From Rheinheimera sp. (GTDB lineage: Bacteria; Pseudomonadota; Gammaproteobacteria; Enterobacterales; Alteromonadaceae), in the NCBI GenBank assembly GCA_003543135.1, contig DPJG01000005.1:1-62531 (forward strand): a DNA stretch of 62,531 nucleotides, read 5' to 3'. Position numbers and translations under genes: made by a program. Every line of letters starts with the position of its first letter. Positions within the stretch are counted from its first letter, which is position 1. This document shows positions 34,027-42,773 of this stretch, in pieces. A model generated the notes under the pieces. It ran no database searches. It was given only the letters and a program-made list of their open reading frames with translations, and had not been told where the DNA came from.

Positions 34027-35928
34027 ATGGCGACAACGTTGTTTTCCCGCAGGCAATGGCTGCTGCTGACTTTGTTATTGTTGCTGTTTACTTTGTGCAC
34101 CGAATATCTGGTGTTTCAGGACAGGCAGCGCCAACAACAGGTGCAGCTTCGGCATGTGGCAGCAGCTGCTGCAGAATTGCGTGCCTTGCTGGAAACCGAA
34201 GTGAATTCGTCATTGTATTTAAGCCAGGGCCTGGTGGCTTATATTCAGGCGTCGCATGGCCAGGTGCGCGATGAAGAGTTTGCCTTTTTATTGCCCAACC
34301 TGGTGGCGCAGGCGCGGCATATCCGCAATATTGGCCTGGCCCCCGGTAACAGGATCAGCATGATTTATCCGCTGCTGGGCAATGAAAAAGCGCTGGGGCT
34401 TTATTATCCGGATCTCCCTGAACAGTGGCCTGACATCGCCGCTTTAATTCAGCAGCGCAAACCCTTGCTGGTGGGCCCTGTGCAACTGGCGCAGGGCGGA
34501 GTGGGTTTTATCCATCGTATACCGGTATTTTTGCCCGATGAGCGGTATTGGGGCATTGTCAGTACAGTGTTGGAGATTGAATCGGTTTGGGTGTTGTTGC
34601 GCCAGCAGGCCGAAGCAGCAGGTGTAAAAGTGGCGCTGCGGCGTCTTGCCGGCCAACGCTGGACAGAGGCGCTGGTGGGTGAGCCAGAGCTGTTTTTGCA
34701 AGACGCTATGTTGTTTGATTTAACCATTTCCGGTGCCAAATGGCAGCTGGCGGCGGTGTCGGCTGAGCCGTTCTCTTTTGCCAGCGGCTGGAGCCTGCGG
34801 CTGCTCGGCTGGTTGATCAGCCTGTTGTTATTATCGCTGGTGACAGCCATTTTTATCGCCAACAGCAGGCTGGCGGTCACTGCCAGAGCCAGAGAGCAAA
34901 GTGAAGCTTATGCCAGCACAGTGCTTGATAACGTTGCTGACGCTATTGTGGTGCTGGACAGGTTTGGCCGTATTGAAAAAATCAACAAGGCCGCCCAGAG
35001 TTTGTTGGGTTATCAGGCTTATGCCATTACCGGCCAGCCTTACACTCAGCTGTTTGCCAACAGCTGCACTCTGGATGAACTGGCCGGCGGCGCTGAACTC
35101 GATGTGCTGCAGCAAAATGGCCAGCCGGTGCTGGTGGAGCTGATGCTCAGCCATATCCGCGATGCAAAGCAAGGCGGCACTGTATTGCTGTTGCGTGATA
35201 TTCGCGAGCGTAAAAGAGTGGAGCGGCTGAAAAATGAATTTGTTTCTACCGTCAGCCATGAACTGCGCACACCATTAACCGCTATTCGTGGGGCTCTTGG
35301 TTTAGTGGCCGGTGGTGCTGTAGGTGTGATTCCACAGCCACAGCAACAGTTACTGGATATAGCCAGGCAAAATTGTGAACAGCTGTCGATGCTGATCAAC
35401 GATATTCTGGATATTGAAAAACTCAGCGCAGGCAAAATGCTGTTGCAGTTACAACCTTTGGGCGTGAAGTCTTTGTTACTGGAAGCCAAAAACCGCAACC
35501 TGCCGCTGGCGCAGCAAAAAGGTATCACTTTAACTGTGCAGCCTGATGTTGACCCTGAGCTGACAGTGAGGGCTGACGACAGCAGGCTGCAGCAGGTGTT
35601 TGCTAACTTGCTGGCCAATGCCATTCGTTTTTCACCACCTCAGGGCGAGGTGCAGTTGCAGGCACTGCAACTGGACAACAAAGTGCGTATTCAGGTGTTG
35701 GATCAAGGCCCTGGTGTGCCAGCCGATTTTATCCCCAGGCTGTTTCAGAAATTTTCGCAGGCTGACAGCTCAGACAGCAGGCAACTGGGCGGCACCGGTC
35801 TGGGTCTCGCTATTTGTAAAGAACTGCTCGAACGCATGGGCGGCGACATTGGTTATCAGCGCTTGCCTCACGGGGGTGCCTGTTTTTATTTTGATTTGGC
35901 CTTAACAGAGTCCGGTCCGGACGCCTGA
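34027..35928 (+). CDS. membrane sensor histidine kinase (CHASE-PAS-HisKA-HATPase)
   Basis: A 633-residue kinase; ATG 34027 follows AGGA, while an upstream GTG at 33988 has no site. There is a first membrane helix (about 10-28), a periplasmic CHASE-like domain ([18 protein letters not shown]), a second helix (about 260-282), a PAS domain (about 295-400), HisKA with the phospho-histidine in [12 protein letters not shown], and a C-terminal ATPase with N-box [10 protein letters not shown] and [14 protein letters not shown]. There is no receiver domain and no response regulator next to it, so its partner is elsewhere. Confidence 0.93.
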   Translation: MATTLFSRRQWLLLTLLLLLFTLCTEYLVFQDRQRQQQVQLRHVAAAAAELRALLETEVNSSLYLSQGLVAYIQASHGQVRDEEFAFLLPNLVAQARHIRNIGLAPGNRISMIYPLLGNEKALGLYYPDLPEQWPDIAALIQQRKPLLVGPVQLAQGGVGFIHRIPVFLPDERYWGIVSTVLEIESVWVLLRQQAEAAGVKVALRRLAGQRWTEALVGEPELFLQDAMLFDLTISGAKWQLAAVSAEPFSFASGWSLRLLGWLISLLLLSLVTAIFIANSRLAVTARAREQSEAYASTVLDNVADAIVVLDRFGRIEKINKAAQSLLGYQAYAITGQPYTQLFANSCTLDELAGGAELDVLQQNGQPVLVELMLSHIRDAKQGGTVLLLRDIRERKRVERLKNEFVSTVSHELRTPLTAIRGALGLVAGGAVGVIPQPQQQLLDIARQNCEQLSMLINDILDIEKLSAGKMLLQLQPLGVKSLLLEAKNRNLPLAQQKGITLTVQPDVDPELTVRADDSRLQQVFANLLANAIRFSPPQGEVQLQALQLDNKVRIQVLDQGPGVPADFIPRLFQKFSQADSSDSRQLGGTGLGLAICKELLERMGGDIGYQRLPHGGACFYFDLALTESGPDA

Positions 35929-35938
35929 TGGAGTAACA

Positions 35939-36625
35939 ATGCAAAACGCTTTTCCCTGGTTAGATTTGTTGGCGGTATTGTGGTTTTTATTGTTGTGGGT
36001 GGGTTATACCCTCTTTGCCAAACGCAAAGCCCGCACCGTCAGTTGCCTGAGTTTTGAACTGCGGCGTAAACGCACAGACTGGATGCGGCAGATGTTAACC
36101 CGCGACAATAAAATGGCTGATGTGGCGCTGATTTCCACGCTGGAGCGTAATGTCAGCTTTTTTGCGTCCAGCTCTATGTTGATTTTGGCCGGTTTGCTGA
36201 CCGCCATAGCGTCCAGTGACAAAATTGCCCAGGTGCTGTTGCAGGTGATGCCCTGGCTTGATCATACGGACGGGCTTTTACAGTTTAAGTTGCTGTTTTT
36301 AGGCTTAATTTATGTATTTACCTTCTTCCAGTTTACCTGGAGTTTACGCCAGTATGGTTTTGGTGGTGTGCTGATTGGTGCTGCGCCCGATGGCAAACAT
36401 TTATCTGAAGCTGAGGTGCAGCTCTACGCCAACAGAGCGGCCAAAGTGATTGATCAGGCGGCGCATTCTTTTAACTACGGCCTGCGTGCCATTTATTTTT
36501 CACTGGCAGCTTTGGCCTGGTTTATTAATGTCTGGCTCTTTATGTTGTCCACAGTAATAGTGCTTTTGGTGATGAAACACCGTGAATTCCACTCAAAAGC
36601 CCTCAAAGCGCTGCAGGAAGTATAA
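35939..36625 (+). CDS. DUF599-family membrane protein
   Basis: A 228-residue protein; ATG 35939 has a GGAG site 10 bases after the kinase stop, so it is probably co-transcribed. It has four membrane helices (about 8-25, 75-95, 112-135, 185-215) and the conserved pattern RNVSFFASSSMLILAGL and FTWSLRQYGF of DUF599. The function of the family is unknown. Confidence 0.85.
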   Translation: MQNAFPWLDLLAVLWFLLLWVGYTLFAKRKARTVSCLSFELRRKRTDWMRQMLTRDNKMADVALISTLERNVSFFASSSMLILAGLLTAIASSDKIAQVLLQVMPWLDHTDGLLQFKLLFLGLIYVFTFFQFTWSLRQYGFGGVLIGAAPDGKHLSEAEVQLYANRAAKVIDQAAHSFNYGLRAIYFSLAALAWFINVWLFMLSTVIVLLVMKHREFHSKALKALQEV

Positions 36626-36660
36626 GTACCTGCATTGGAAATGAAATTCATCCAACTCAG

Positions 36661-36682
36661 GCAGGCAGCAATACCTGCCTGC
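36661..36682 (+). terminator. hairpin after DUF599 gene
   Basis: GCAGGCAG pairs with CTGCCTGC around a 6-base loop, followed by ATGTTTATT. A likely but weak terminator. Confidence 0.5.
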
Positions 36683-36845
36683 ATGTTTATTCCCTAATGG
36701 ATAACAGCGACAACCCAGTCGCTAAAAACAGCTTGACTGCTGCAGTTGTCAGACCTGTTTTTTAAACAACATTCAGTTTTGATTCATCGCTAAAATATAA
36801 ATTCCTAATATAGTGTTTTCCCCAAGCTGTACATCGAGGTTCTTT

Positions 36846-37871
36846 ATGTCTGAGCACACAACACAAGCTGGCAAAAAGCTGGCAAATTCGCGCAAGTTCA
36901 ACACTGTATTTCCCCCTGTTTTATTAGCCGGCAGCTTGCTGACGCTGGCCGCCTGTGGTGGCGGTGGTGGCTCTGACGATGCTGTGCCTGTGGCTACCAC
37001 AGCCACTTTTGGTTTGCAGGTCAGTGACGCGCCGGTCAATGACGCCGCCGCTGTGGTGGTGTGTTTTAATGCCATTGAGCTGGTGGGCAATGGCAGTGCC
37101 ACCCAAAAGTATCTGATTGGTTCAGATGCGGTAGCCGCAGCACCGAATAACTTGTGTCAGAACGCTCAGGGTAATGTGATTGCCAATAGCCGCGGTGTGG
37201 ACTTATTAAAGTTACCTGGTGCACTGGCTGAATCTTTGGTGTCTGGCGCTACAGTGCCGGCCGGTAATTACGGTCAGCTGCGGCTGGTGCTCAGTGAAGG
37301 TTCTTATATTCAGCTGAAAGACGGCAGCAAAAAAACGCTGTCGGTGCCTTCCAACGAGCTGAAGTTACTGGGCCCGACTTTGTCTGCCGGTGGTACTTTT
37401 AGTTACACCCTGGAATTTGATTTACGCAAAGCTGTGGTGAACAACAAAGCCGGTCAAAACTATCAGTTAAAACCAACGGGTCTGCGTCTGGTAGATACCA
37501 GTCAGATTGGTCATTTAACAGGTTCTGTCAGCGAAACCTTATTAATCAATAATCAATGTACTGTGGCGCCATCTGACAAAACCAAACCGGTCGGAGTGGT
37601 TTATCTGTATAAAGGGGCTGACTTAGCACCGGCCACATTGGGCGATTATGGTGGCACTCAGGCCAACCTGCCTTATGCCAGCGCGCCTGTGTTGTTTGAT
37701 GGTGCAGCCAGCTACAACTATCAGATTGGTTTTATAGATGCCGGCACTTATACCGCAGCTTTTAGCTGTAATACGGTGGATGATCCGGAGCAGGCTGATG
37801 TAGTGACTTTCCTGGCGACAAAAAACCAGGCCATTACCGCCAATAAAACCCCTGTGGTGCTGAATTTCTAA
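36846..37871 (+). CDS. DUF4382 lipoprotein
   Basis: A 341-residue lipoprotein; ATG 36846 follows CGAGG. The signal ends in the lipobox LAAC, then GGGGGSDD, placing it in a membrane of the cell envelope. The next region (FGLQVSDAPVNDAAAVVVCF, PAGNYGQLRLVLSEGSYI) is the DUF4382 beta-sandwich. Its function is unknown; such proteins may bind ligands at the cell surface. A strong terminator follows 54 bases later. Confidence 0.85.
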   Translation: MSEHTTQAGKKLANSRKFNTVFPPVLLAGSLLTLAACGGGGGSDDAVPVATTATFGLQVSDAPVNDAAAVVVCFNAIELVGNGSATQKYLIGSDAVAAAPNNLCQNAQGNVIANSRGVDLLKLPGALAESLVSGATVPAGNYGQLRLVLSEGSYIQLKDGSKKTLSVPSNELKLLGPTLSAGGTFSYTLEFDLRKAVVNNKAGQNYQLKPTGLRLVDTSQIGHLTGSVSETLLINNQCTVAPSDKTKPVGVVYLYKGADLAPATLGDYGGTQANLPYASAPVLFDGAASYNYQIGFIDAGTYTAAFSCNTVDDPEQADVVTFLATKNQAITANKTPVVLNF

Positions 37872-37925
37872 CTGAAGCTATTGCAGCGGTCTCATCCAAA
37901 GAGCCTGGCTGATCACAGCACAAAT

Positions 37926-37953
37926 AAAAAAACCGCCAAAAGGCGGTTTTTTT
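37926..37953. terminator. bidirectional rho-independent terminator
   Basis: AAAAAAACCGCC pairs with GGCGGTTTTTTT around AAAA. It has T tracts on both strands, serving the converging DUF4382 and dolP genes. Confidence 0.95.
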
Positions 37954-37967
37954 GGCTTTTAAAGCAG

Positions 37968-38555
37968 TTAGTTATAACTGGTTTCAAAAGCTTTAATCAC
38001 CCGCGATACGCCATTCACGTGACGGGCAATTTCAACAGCTTTGTCGGCTTCGCTGCTGCTCACCAGGCCCATTAAAAACACTTCGCCGTTTTCAGTAACC
38101 ACCTTGATATTCAGTGCGCTGACTTCTTTGTCACCGACCAGCAGGCTTTTTACTCTGGTGGTGATCCAGCTGTCACGGCTACGGGTGGTAAAAGATATCG
38201 GGTTGCCGACCCGGATCTGGTTTTGGACATCTTTGACACCCTGAATGGGCTGCACCAGAGAGCTCGCCAGCTCGACTAAATCCTGGCTTGGTGCCTGACC
38301 GGTGAGCAGCAAAATGCCGTTGTAGCTGTTGACATTAATATGCGCACGTTCTTCCAGCGTTTTATTTGCTTCCAGCGCCCGCTCGGCTTTTACCACTATG
38401 CTGCTGTCGTCAATTTGTGAGCCCAGAGTACGGCGGTCAGACGCTGAAGTGACGGCAGAAGCACCACCGGCCACCACTGCGGCGGCGCAGGCTTGTAATA
38501 ACAGCGTCAGACTGACAATTGCGGTCAGTTTCAGCAGAGGTTTTACATCAGACAT
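37968..38555 (-). CDS. dolP: BON-domain outer-membrane lipoprotein
   Basis: A 195-residue lipoprotein; of three consecutive ATGs the third (38555) has the best spacing from AAGGAG. The lipobox is LQAC. Two BON domains follow (about 45-115 and 125-190), with patterns NVNSYNGILLLTGQAP and VVTENGEVFLMGLVSS. DolP (YraP) binds anionic phospholipid at division sites and supports envelope integrity in E. coli. Gene order lpoA-yraN-diaA-dolP matches E. coli. Confidence 0.93.
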   Translation of the reverse strand: MSDVKPLLKLTAIVSLTLLLQACAAAVVAGGASAVTSASDRRTLGSQIDDSSIVVKAERALEANKTLEERAHINVNSYNGILLLTGQAPSQDLVELASSLVQPIQGVKDVQNQIRVGNPISFTTRSRDSWITTRVKSLLVGDKEVSALNIKVVTENGEVFLMGLVSSSEADKAVEIARHVNGVSRVIKAFETSYN

Positions 38556-38569
38556 CATCATCTCCTTGG

Positions 38570-39154
38570 TTATTCGTCGTCTTGTTGCGGGAACAAGGTG
38601 TTGTCTATCAGTTCACAGACACAATGTAATAAAAAGGCGTAACACTCAAAAATACGTGCAGGGCGGTGTGCCGGTACTCTGAGCTCAACATCGGTATTGC
38701 CCAACAAACCCGACAGCTCGCCGTTGTTATCCACAGTTAAAGCAATCACCGTCATATCTTTGGTCAAAGCCGCTTCCACCGCTTTGATCAGGTTATGTTC
38801 GTGCCCTGTTAACGACAACACCAATAAAATGTCGCCATCCTGACCCAAAGCGCGCACCTGACGGGCCAGATAATCCTGATGCTGATTGTCGCTTTGCAGG
38901 CCGGACAGTTCGGTTTGCAGCGCTAAAGCCGGCAGGCAAGGGCGTTCGGTTTCAAATTGATCCAACAGCAGCTGGGAAAAATGGCTGGCCAGTGCCCTGG
39001 CTGCACCTTCACCACAACACAATACTTTGCGATCGCTGACCAGCGCCTGCACTATGGTCAGGGCTGCGGCTTCAATAGGCTCAGCTAAAGCTTCGCCTGT
39101 GGCTATCATCGTCTGGATATTCTCGGTAAACAGCTGCCGGATATGTTCTTGCAT
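38570..39154 (-). CDS. diaA: DnaA initiator-associating protein, SIS domain
   Basis: A 194-residue protein with one SIS sugar-isomerase fold (VLCCGEGAARALASHFSQLLL, ILLVLSLTGHEHNLIKAV). It is close in length to DiaA and GmhA; the position between yraN and dolP supports DiaA, which binds DnaA and stimulates replication initiation. It is 14 bases upstream of dolP and 23 downstream of yraN. Confidence 0.9.
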   Translation of the reverse strand: MQEHIRQLFTENIQTMIATGEALAEPIEAAALTIVQALVSDRKVLCCGEGAARALASHFSQLLLDQFETERPCLPALALQTELSGLQSDNQHQDYLARQVRALGQDGDILLVLSLTGHEHNLIKAVEAALTKDMTVIALTVDNNGELSGLLGNTDVELRVPAHRPARIFECYAFLLHCVCELIDNTLFPQQDDE

Positions 39155-39177
39155 GCGCGATGGTCCTGCCTTGTTCG

Positions 39178-39525
39178 TTAAAATGCGTTTTTAATCCATT
39201 CGATTTGGTAGGGGCTGTCGCCGGTAATAGCTACCACATCAAAACGGCAGTCCGCCTGTTTTTGCTGTTGCTGTAAAAACCAGGCGGCGGTTTGCCTGAG
39301 TTTTTGTTGTTTACTCAAAGTGACTGCGGCGGCGGCACCACCAAAGCTGTTGTTTTGCCGGTATTTGACTTCAACAAACACCCATTGTTTTTGTTGCTGG
39401 CAGACTAAATCCAGTTCGCCAAAACGACAACTGACATTGCGCGCCAACAGCGTCAGGCCCTGTTGCTGCAGGTAATTCAGGGCTAAGTCTTCAAAAAAAG
39501 CACCTTTGGAGTTGCCGCCCTGCAT
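39178..39525 (-). CDS. yraN: UPF0102 (YraN) nuclease-fold protein
   Basis: A 115-residue protein with the YraN pattern: GAFFEDLALNYLQQQG, ARNVSCRFGELDLVCQQ and FVEVKYRQ (a PD-(D/E)XK-like core ELD...EVK), then RFDVVAI. The fold suggests a DNA-related nuclease but the role is unproven. It lies 14 bases after lpoA in the conserved cluster. Confidence 0.93.
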   Translation of the reverse strand: MQGGNSKGAFFEDLALNYLQQQGLTLLARNVSCRFGELDLVCQQQKQWVFVEVKYRQNNSFGGAAAAVTLSKQQKLRQTAAWFLQQQQKQADCRFDVVAITGDSPYQIEWIKNAF

Positions 39526-39539
39526 CTCTGAGTTGTCCT

Positions 39540-41471
39540 TTAGTTGTTTTTTGTCGCGTCCAGCGCAGTTAATTTGCCTTTACCATAACGGGCGACCGTT
39601 AATTGCCGCTGAATATTCTGGTCTTTGCCAAGGCGCAAACTGCCGGTCAGGCCGTGGTGCAGCATGGCCGGAAACTGCTGTTGTTGTTTCAGCCGGCCAA
39701 TCAGCGCCATGGCGTCATAACCCATGGCAAACAGCCGTTGTGAGGTTTCATCCTGCTCGGCAAAAAGTTGTTCATACTCGGCGCGCAGCGGCAGCTGTGG
39801 CTGTTGCGGCACCAGCCAGGGTATTTCAGTTAAGGTCATGCCAGCCAAATCACGGATATCGGTACGATCTATGGCCAGGCTGTGGCTGCGCGAACTGGCA
39901 TAAATAGGTAAAGCCGGTGCTGTGGGACTCACGCTGACATCAATAAAAGGTTTAAATAACCGGGTTTGGGTTGGGTCGGCCAGCAGATAAATAGCATCCA
40001 CATCCTGTCTGCTGTGCATTTCAGCATTGACAGTGCTACCGGCATATTTACTGATTTCATTGACCCGCTCTGTGCTGGCGGCTGTTTCTAAAAAAGTGGT
40101 GATGAGGCTGCGCAGCTCATCCTGAGTGTTAAAGCTGTAACTTTCTACTTTGTCGCCGTTTTTTTCCTGCCACAGCTGCTGGAAATGCTGCGCCATCCGC
40201 TGGTTAATCGGGCTGCGGGCGCTGATCAGCACCGGATGCTGATAATGCCGCTGCTGGAATAACTCCACCATTTGCGCCGCTTCATCTTCGGCACTTAAGG
40301 CAAAATAAAACTGATCAGGGTTTGGCTGGTTATTATCCTGTTTACTGTTTAAAAACAGCGTAGGCCAGCGCCAGTTGGGCAGCGTTTGCAGTTTATCCAC
40401 ATCTTCTCTGAGCAGCGGACCAACCACAAAATCAACCTGAGTGGTTTCCAGTGCGGCCAGAATTTGTTCCGCGCTCTGGTTGCTGTCAATAAAATGCAGG
40501 CTGCGCTCCGGGGCCTGAGTGCTGGCGGCCACCATGCCCAGCTGCACTGCTTCACCCAGCGCTTTCATATTGCCGGATAAAGGTAAAATTACGCCGACTC
40601 TGGCCGGCTGATAAGCCGGTGTGCTGGCAAGTTCAGTAATGGCTTTGGGTAAAGCCGACAACTCTGGCATGCCCGGGTGGCGTTGTTGCCAATCATCCAG
40701 CGCTTGTTGCATCGCTTGTTGTTGACCGGCAAAAGTCACGGCAATTTCCACCAGATTTAACCAGGCGGCCGCGCGGGGGCGGGCGTTTTTGACAAGCAGG
40801 CTGCGCTGCTGCGGGCTTAACTGCACCAGATTCTGCCAGAGCAGATTTTGCAGTTCTGCGTCGGCACCGGCATTGCCCGCCAGTTCATCCTGGGCAAATA
40901 ACCAGCGTAACGCACTGAGTAACTGTTTGTTATCAGATAAAAAATTGGCAGCCAGTAGGGTAAATTCAGTGCGATCAGCCGGGGCAACTTCGGTCAACGC
41001 ATTCTGTTCCAACAATAATTCAGCGGCGGCAAATTGCTGGTTCACCAGGTAACTTTGCAGCAAAGGCAGCATATTTTGCTGACGGATCTGGCCATAAGTA
41101 GACAAGCGTAAATTATGGGTGATGGCCAGGCTGCGCTCTGGTTTTAGCTTTTCTTCCAGCAGGGTTTTGGCTTCCTGCAGCAAGTCGCGTTGTTGCTGTT
41201 CAAACGCATCAGTGGCGATAGCTGTGACTGGTTGTTCCACCCGCTGATAACTGACTTCACCGGCGTTTGGGTCCAGTTTAAAGACTTCAGCTTCTGCTTC
41301 GGGTTTTTCCGGCGCAGCAACAGTGGTTTTGCTGACTGCAGCAGGCGCAGGGGCGGGCGGCGGAGTTTGGCTGCAACCGGCCAGAATAACCACAGCACCC
41401 AGCACAGGCGCAATGGCCGGGCGAAATGCCGAATGAAGGGAACACCAAAGTGGGAATTTGCTGGATTTCAC
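39540..41471 (-). CDS. lpoA: penicillin-binding protein activator LpoA
   Basis: A 643-residue outer-membrane lipoprotein; GTG 41471 is the only start that covers the signal (lipobox LAGC). An N-terminal TPR-like helical domain follows a Pro/Ala-rich linker, and the C-terminal half is a periplasmic-binding-protein-like fold (ARVGVILPLSGNMKALGEAVQ, DFVVGPLLREDV, PTLFLNSK). LpoA crosses the periplasm to activate PBP1a transpeptidase activity. It is divergent from rsmI, as in many gammaproteobacteria. Confidence 0.93.
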   Translation of the reverse strand: MKSSKFPLWCSLHSAFRPAIAPVLGAVVILAGCSQTPPPAPAPAAVSKTTVAAPEKPEAEAEVFKLDPNAGEVSYQRVEQPVTAIATDAFEQQQRDLLQEAKTLLEEKLKPERSLAITHNLRLSTYGQIRQQNMLPLLQSYLVNQQFAAAELLLEQNALTEVAPADRTEFTLLAANFLSDNKQLLSALRWLFAQDELAGNAGADAELQNLLWQNLVQLSPQQRSLLVKNARPRAAAWLNLVEIAVTFAGQQQAMQQALDDWQQRHPGMPELSALPKAITELASTPAYQPARVGVILPLSGNMKALGEAVQLGMVAASTQAPERSLHFIDSNQSAEQILAALETTQVDFVVGPLLREDVDKLQTLPNWRWPTLFLNSKQDNNQPNPDQFYFALSAEDEAAQMVELFQQRHYQHPVLISARSPINQRMAQHFQQLWQEKNGDKVESYSFNTQDELRSLITTFLETAASTERVNEISKYAGSTVNAEMHSRQDVDAIYLLADPTQTRLFKPFIDVSVSPTAPALPIYASSRSHSLAIDRTDIRDLAGMTLTEIPWLVPQQPQLPLRAEYEQLFAEQDETSQRLFAMGYDAMALIGRLKQQQQFPAMLHHGLTGSLRLGKDQNIQRQLTVARYGKGKLTALDATKNN

Positions 41472-41614
41472 AATGCACAGTTACAATAGCCGACGAATGG
41501 CTGTCATCTTATACCATTTCTGTGACCGGATCACGCCAGCCTCAGGGCTGAGTTGTTGTTCTGGCTGATTTTTTGCCGCGGGCCCCTTGCCTTGCCAGAC
41601 AAAGGAAAAACCTT

Positions 41615-42481
41615 ATGACTTCTGCCCACCCAAGCCCGGCTGCCGGAACTTTGTATATTGTGGCCACCCCTATTGGCAACCTGGACGATATCAGCCAGCG
41701 AGCGCTGAAAACTTTAACTTCAGTGGCCTGGGTGGCGGCTGAAGACACCCGTCATAGTGGTAAGTTACTGAGCCATTTTAATATTTCGGCGCGGTTTTTG
41801 TCGTTGCACGACCATAACGAAAAACAACGTGCTGCCAGTTTGTTGCAAAAACTGCAGGCCGGTGAAGATGTGGCGCTGGTGTCTGATGCCGGCACACCGC
41901 TGATTTCTGACCCGGGTTATAGTCTTGTCCGGTTATGCCGTGACGCCGGGGTACGGATAGTGCCTATTCCTGGCCCCTGCGCTTTAATTGCGGCTTTATG
42001 TTGTGCCGGTTTGCCCACCGACAAATTTCATTTTATTGGCTTTTTACCGGCTAAATCCGGTCAACGCCAACAGGTACTGAAAGAGATCCCGCCTGCAGTG
42101 GGCACAGTGATTTGTTATGAAGCGGCGCGCCGCGTTAAAGACACCCTGGCCGATGTGGCCGCTGTGTATGGTGAAGAGCGCGAGCTGGTGCTGGCCAAAG
42201 AGCTCAGTAAAACTTTTGAACATTTTTGCCATGGCACTGCAAGTAGTATCACCGCCTGGCTGGAGGAAGATCCGCAGCGTTGTCAGGGAGAGATGGTGCT
42301 GATGATAGCGCCGCCTGCCGCCAAAGCGGACGATGATATCAGCGCTGTGGCGCAACAAACCTTAAAGCTGTTGATGGCGGAATTACCACTGAAAAAAGCC
42401 GCGGCTTTAACGGCAGAAATTCATGGTGAAAAGAAAAATGCCTTGTATAAGTTGGGGTTAAGCTGGGGCGCTGACCACTAA
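41615..42481 (+). CDS. rsmI: 16S rRNA (cytidine-1402-2'-O)-methyltransferase
   Basis: A 288-residue protein; ATG 41615 follows AAAGGA and begins close to the conserved TLYIVATPIGNLDDIS. Other family motifs are WVAAEDTRHSGKLL, LVSDAGTPLISDPGY and PGPCALIAAL, placing it in the tetrapyrrole-methylase-fold RsmI family. It methylates the 2'-OH of C1402 in the ribosomal P site. Confidence 0.96.
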   Translation: MTSAHPSPAAGTLYIVATPIGNLDDISQRALKTLTSVAWVAAEDTRHSGKLLSHFNISARFLSLHDHNEKQRAASLLQKLQAGEDVALVSDAGTPLISDPGYSLVRLCRDAGVRIVPIPGPCALIAALCCAGLPTDKFHFIGFLPAKSGQRQQVLKEIPPAVGTVICYEAARRVKDTLADVAAVYGEERELVLAKELSKTFEHFCHGTASSITAWLEEDPQRCQGEMVLMIAPPAAKADDDISAVAQQTLKLLMAELPLKKAAALTAEIHGEKKNALYKLGLSWGADH

Positions 42482-42484
42482 AAC

Positions 42485-42532
42485 GATGTGCCCCAGGCTG
42501 CAGCTGAGTTGAAATTTGTACCTGGGGCATCA
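42485..42532. terminator. hairpin between rsmI and the ferredoxin gene
   Basis: GATGTGCCCCAGG pairs with CCTGGGGCATC with one bulged base, between converging genes. There is no T tract. Confidence 0.5.
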
Positions 42533-42545
42533 CAACCGGCGCTGG

Positions 42546-42773
42546 TTAAGGCGCCGGCAGTTTCACCACCACATCAATAGGGCAAACTTCAACACAGGTG
42601 GGGTTGTCATAAAACCCCACACATTCAGTGCATAAGTCGGCATCAATCTGGTAAATCCGCTTGCCAGGGCTGCCGTCCGGGTTTTGCAGCCGCTTCAGTG
42701 AAATCGCATTATTCGGGCACTCGGGCGCGCACATATCACAGTTAATGCAGTCGGCTAAGATAGTCAGCGCCAT
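42546..42773 (-). CDS. yfhL: YfhL-type 2[4Fe-4S] ferredoxin
   Basis: A 75-residue ferredoxin. ATG 42773 overlaps the stop of the U32 gene (TGATG), so the two are coupled. Cluster motifs are CINCDMCAPECPN and CTECVGFYDNPTCVEVCP; the insertion between the first cysteines of the second motif is typical of the YfhL/Alv group. It is an electron carrier. Coupling with a YegQ-type protein suggests that it supplies electrons for tRNA hydroxylation; the link is inference from context. Confidence 0.88.
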   Translation of the reverse strand: MALTILADCINCDMCAPECPNNAISLKRLQNPDGSPGKRIYQIDADLCTECVGFYDNPTCVEVCPIDVVVKLPAP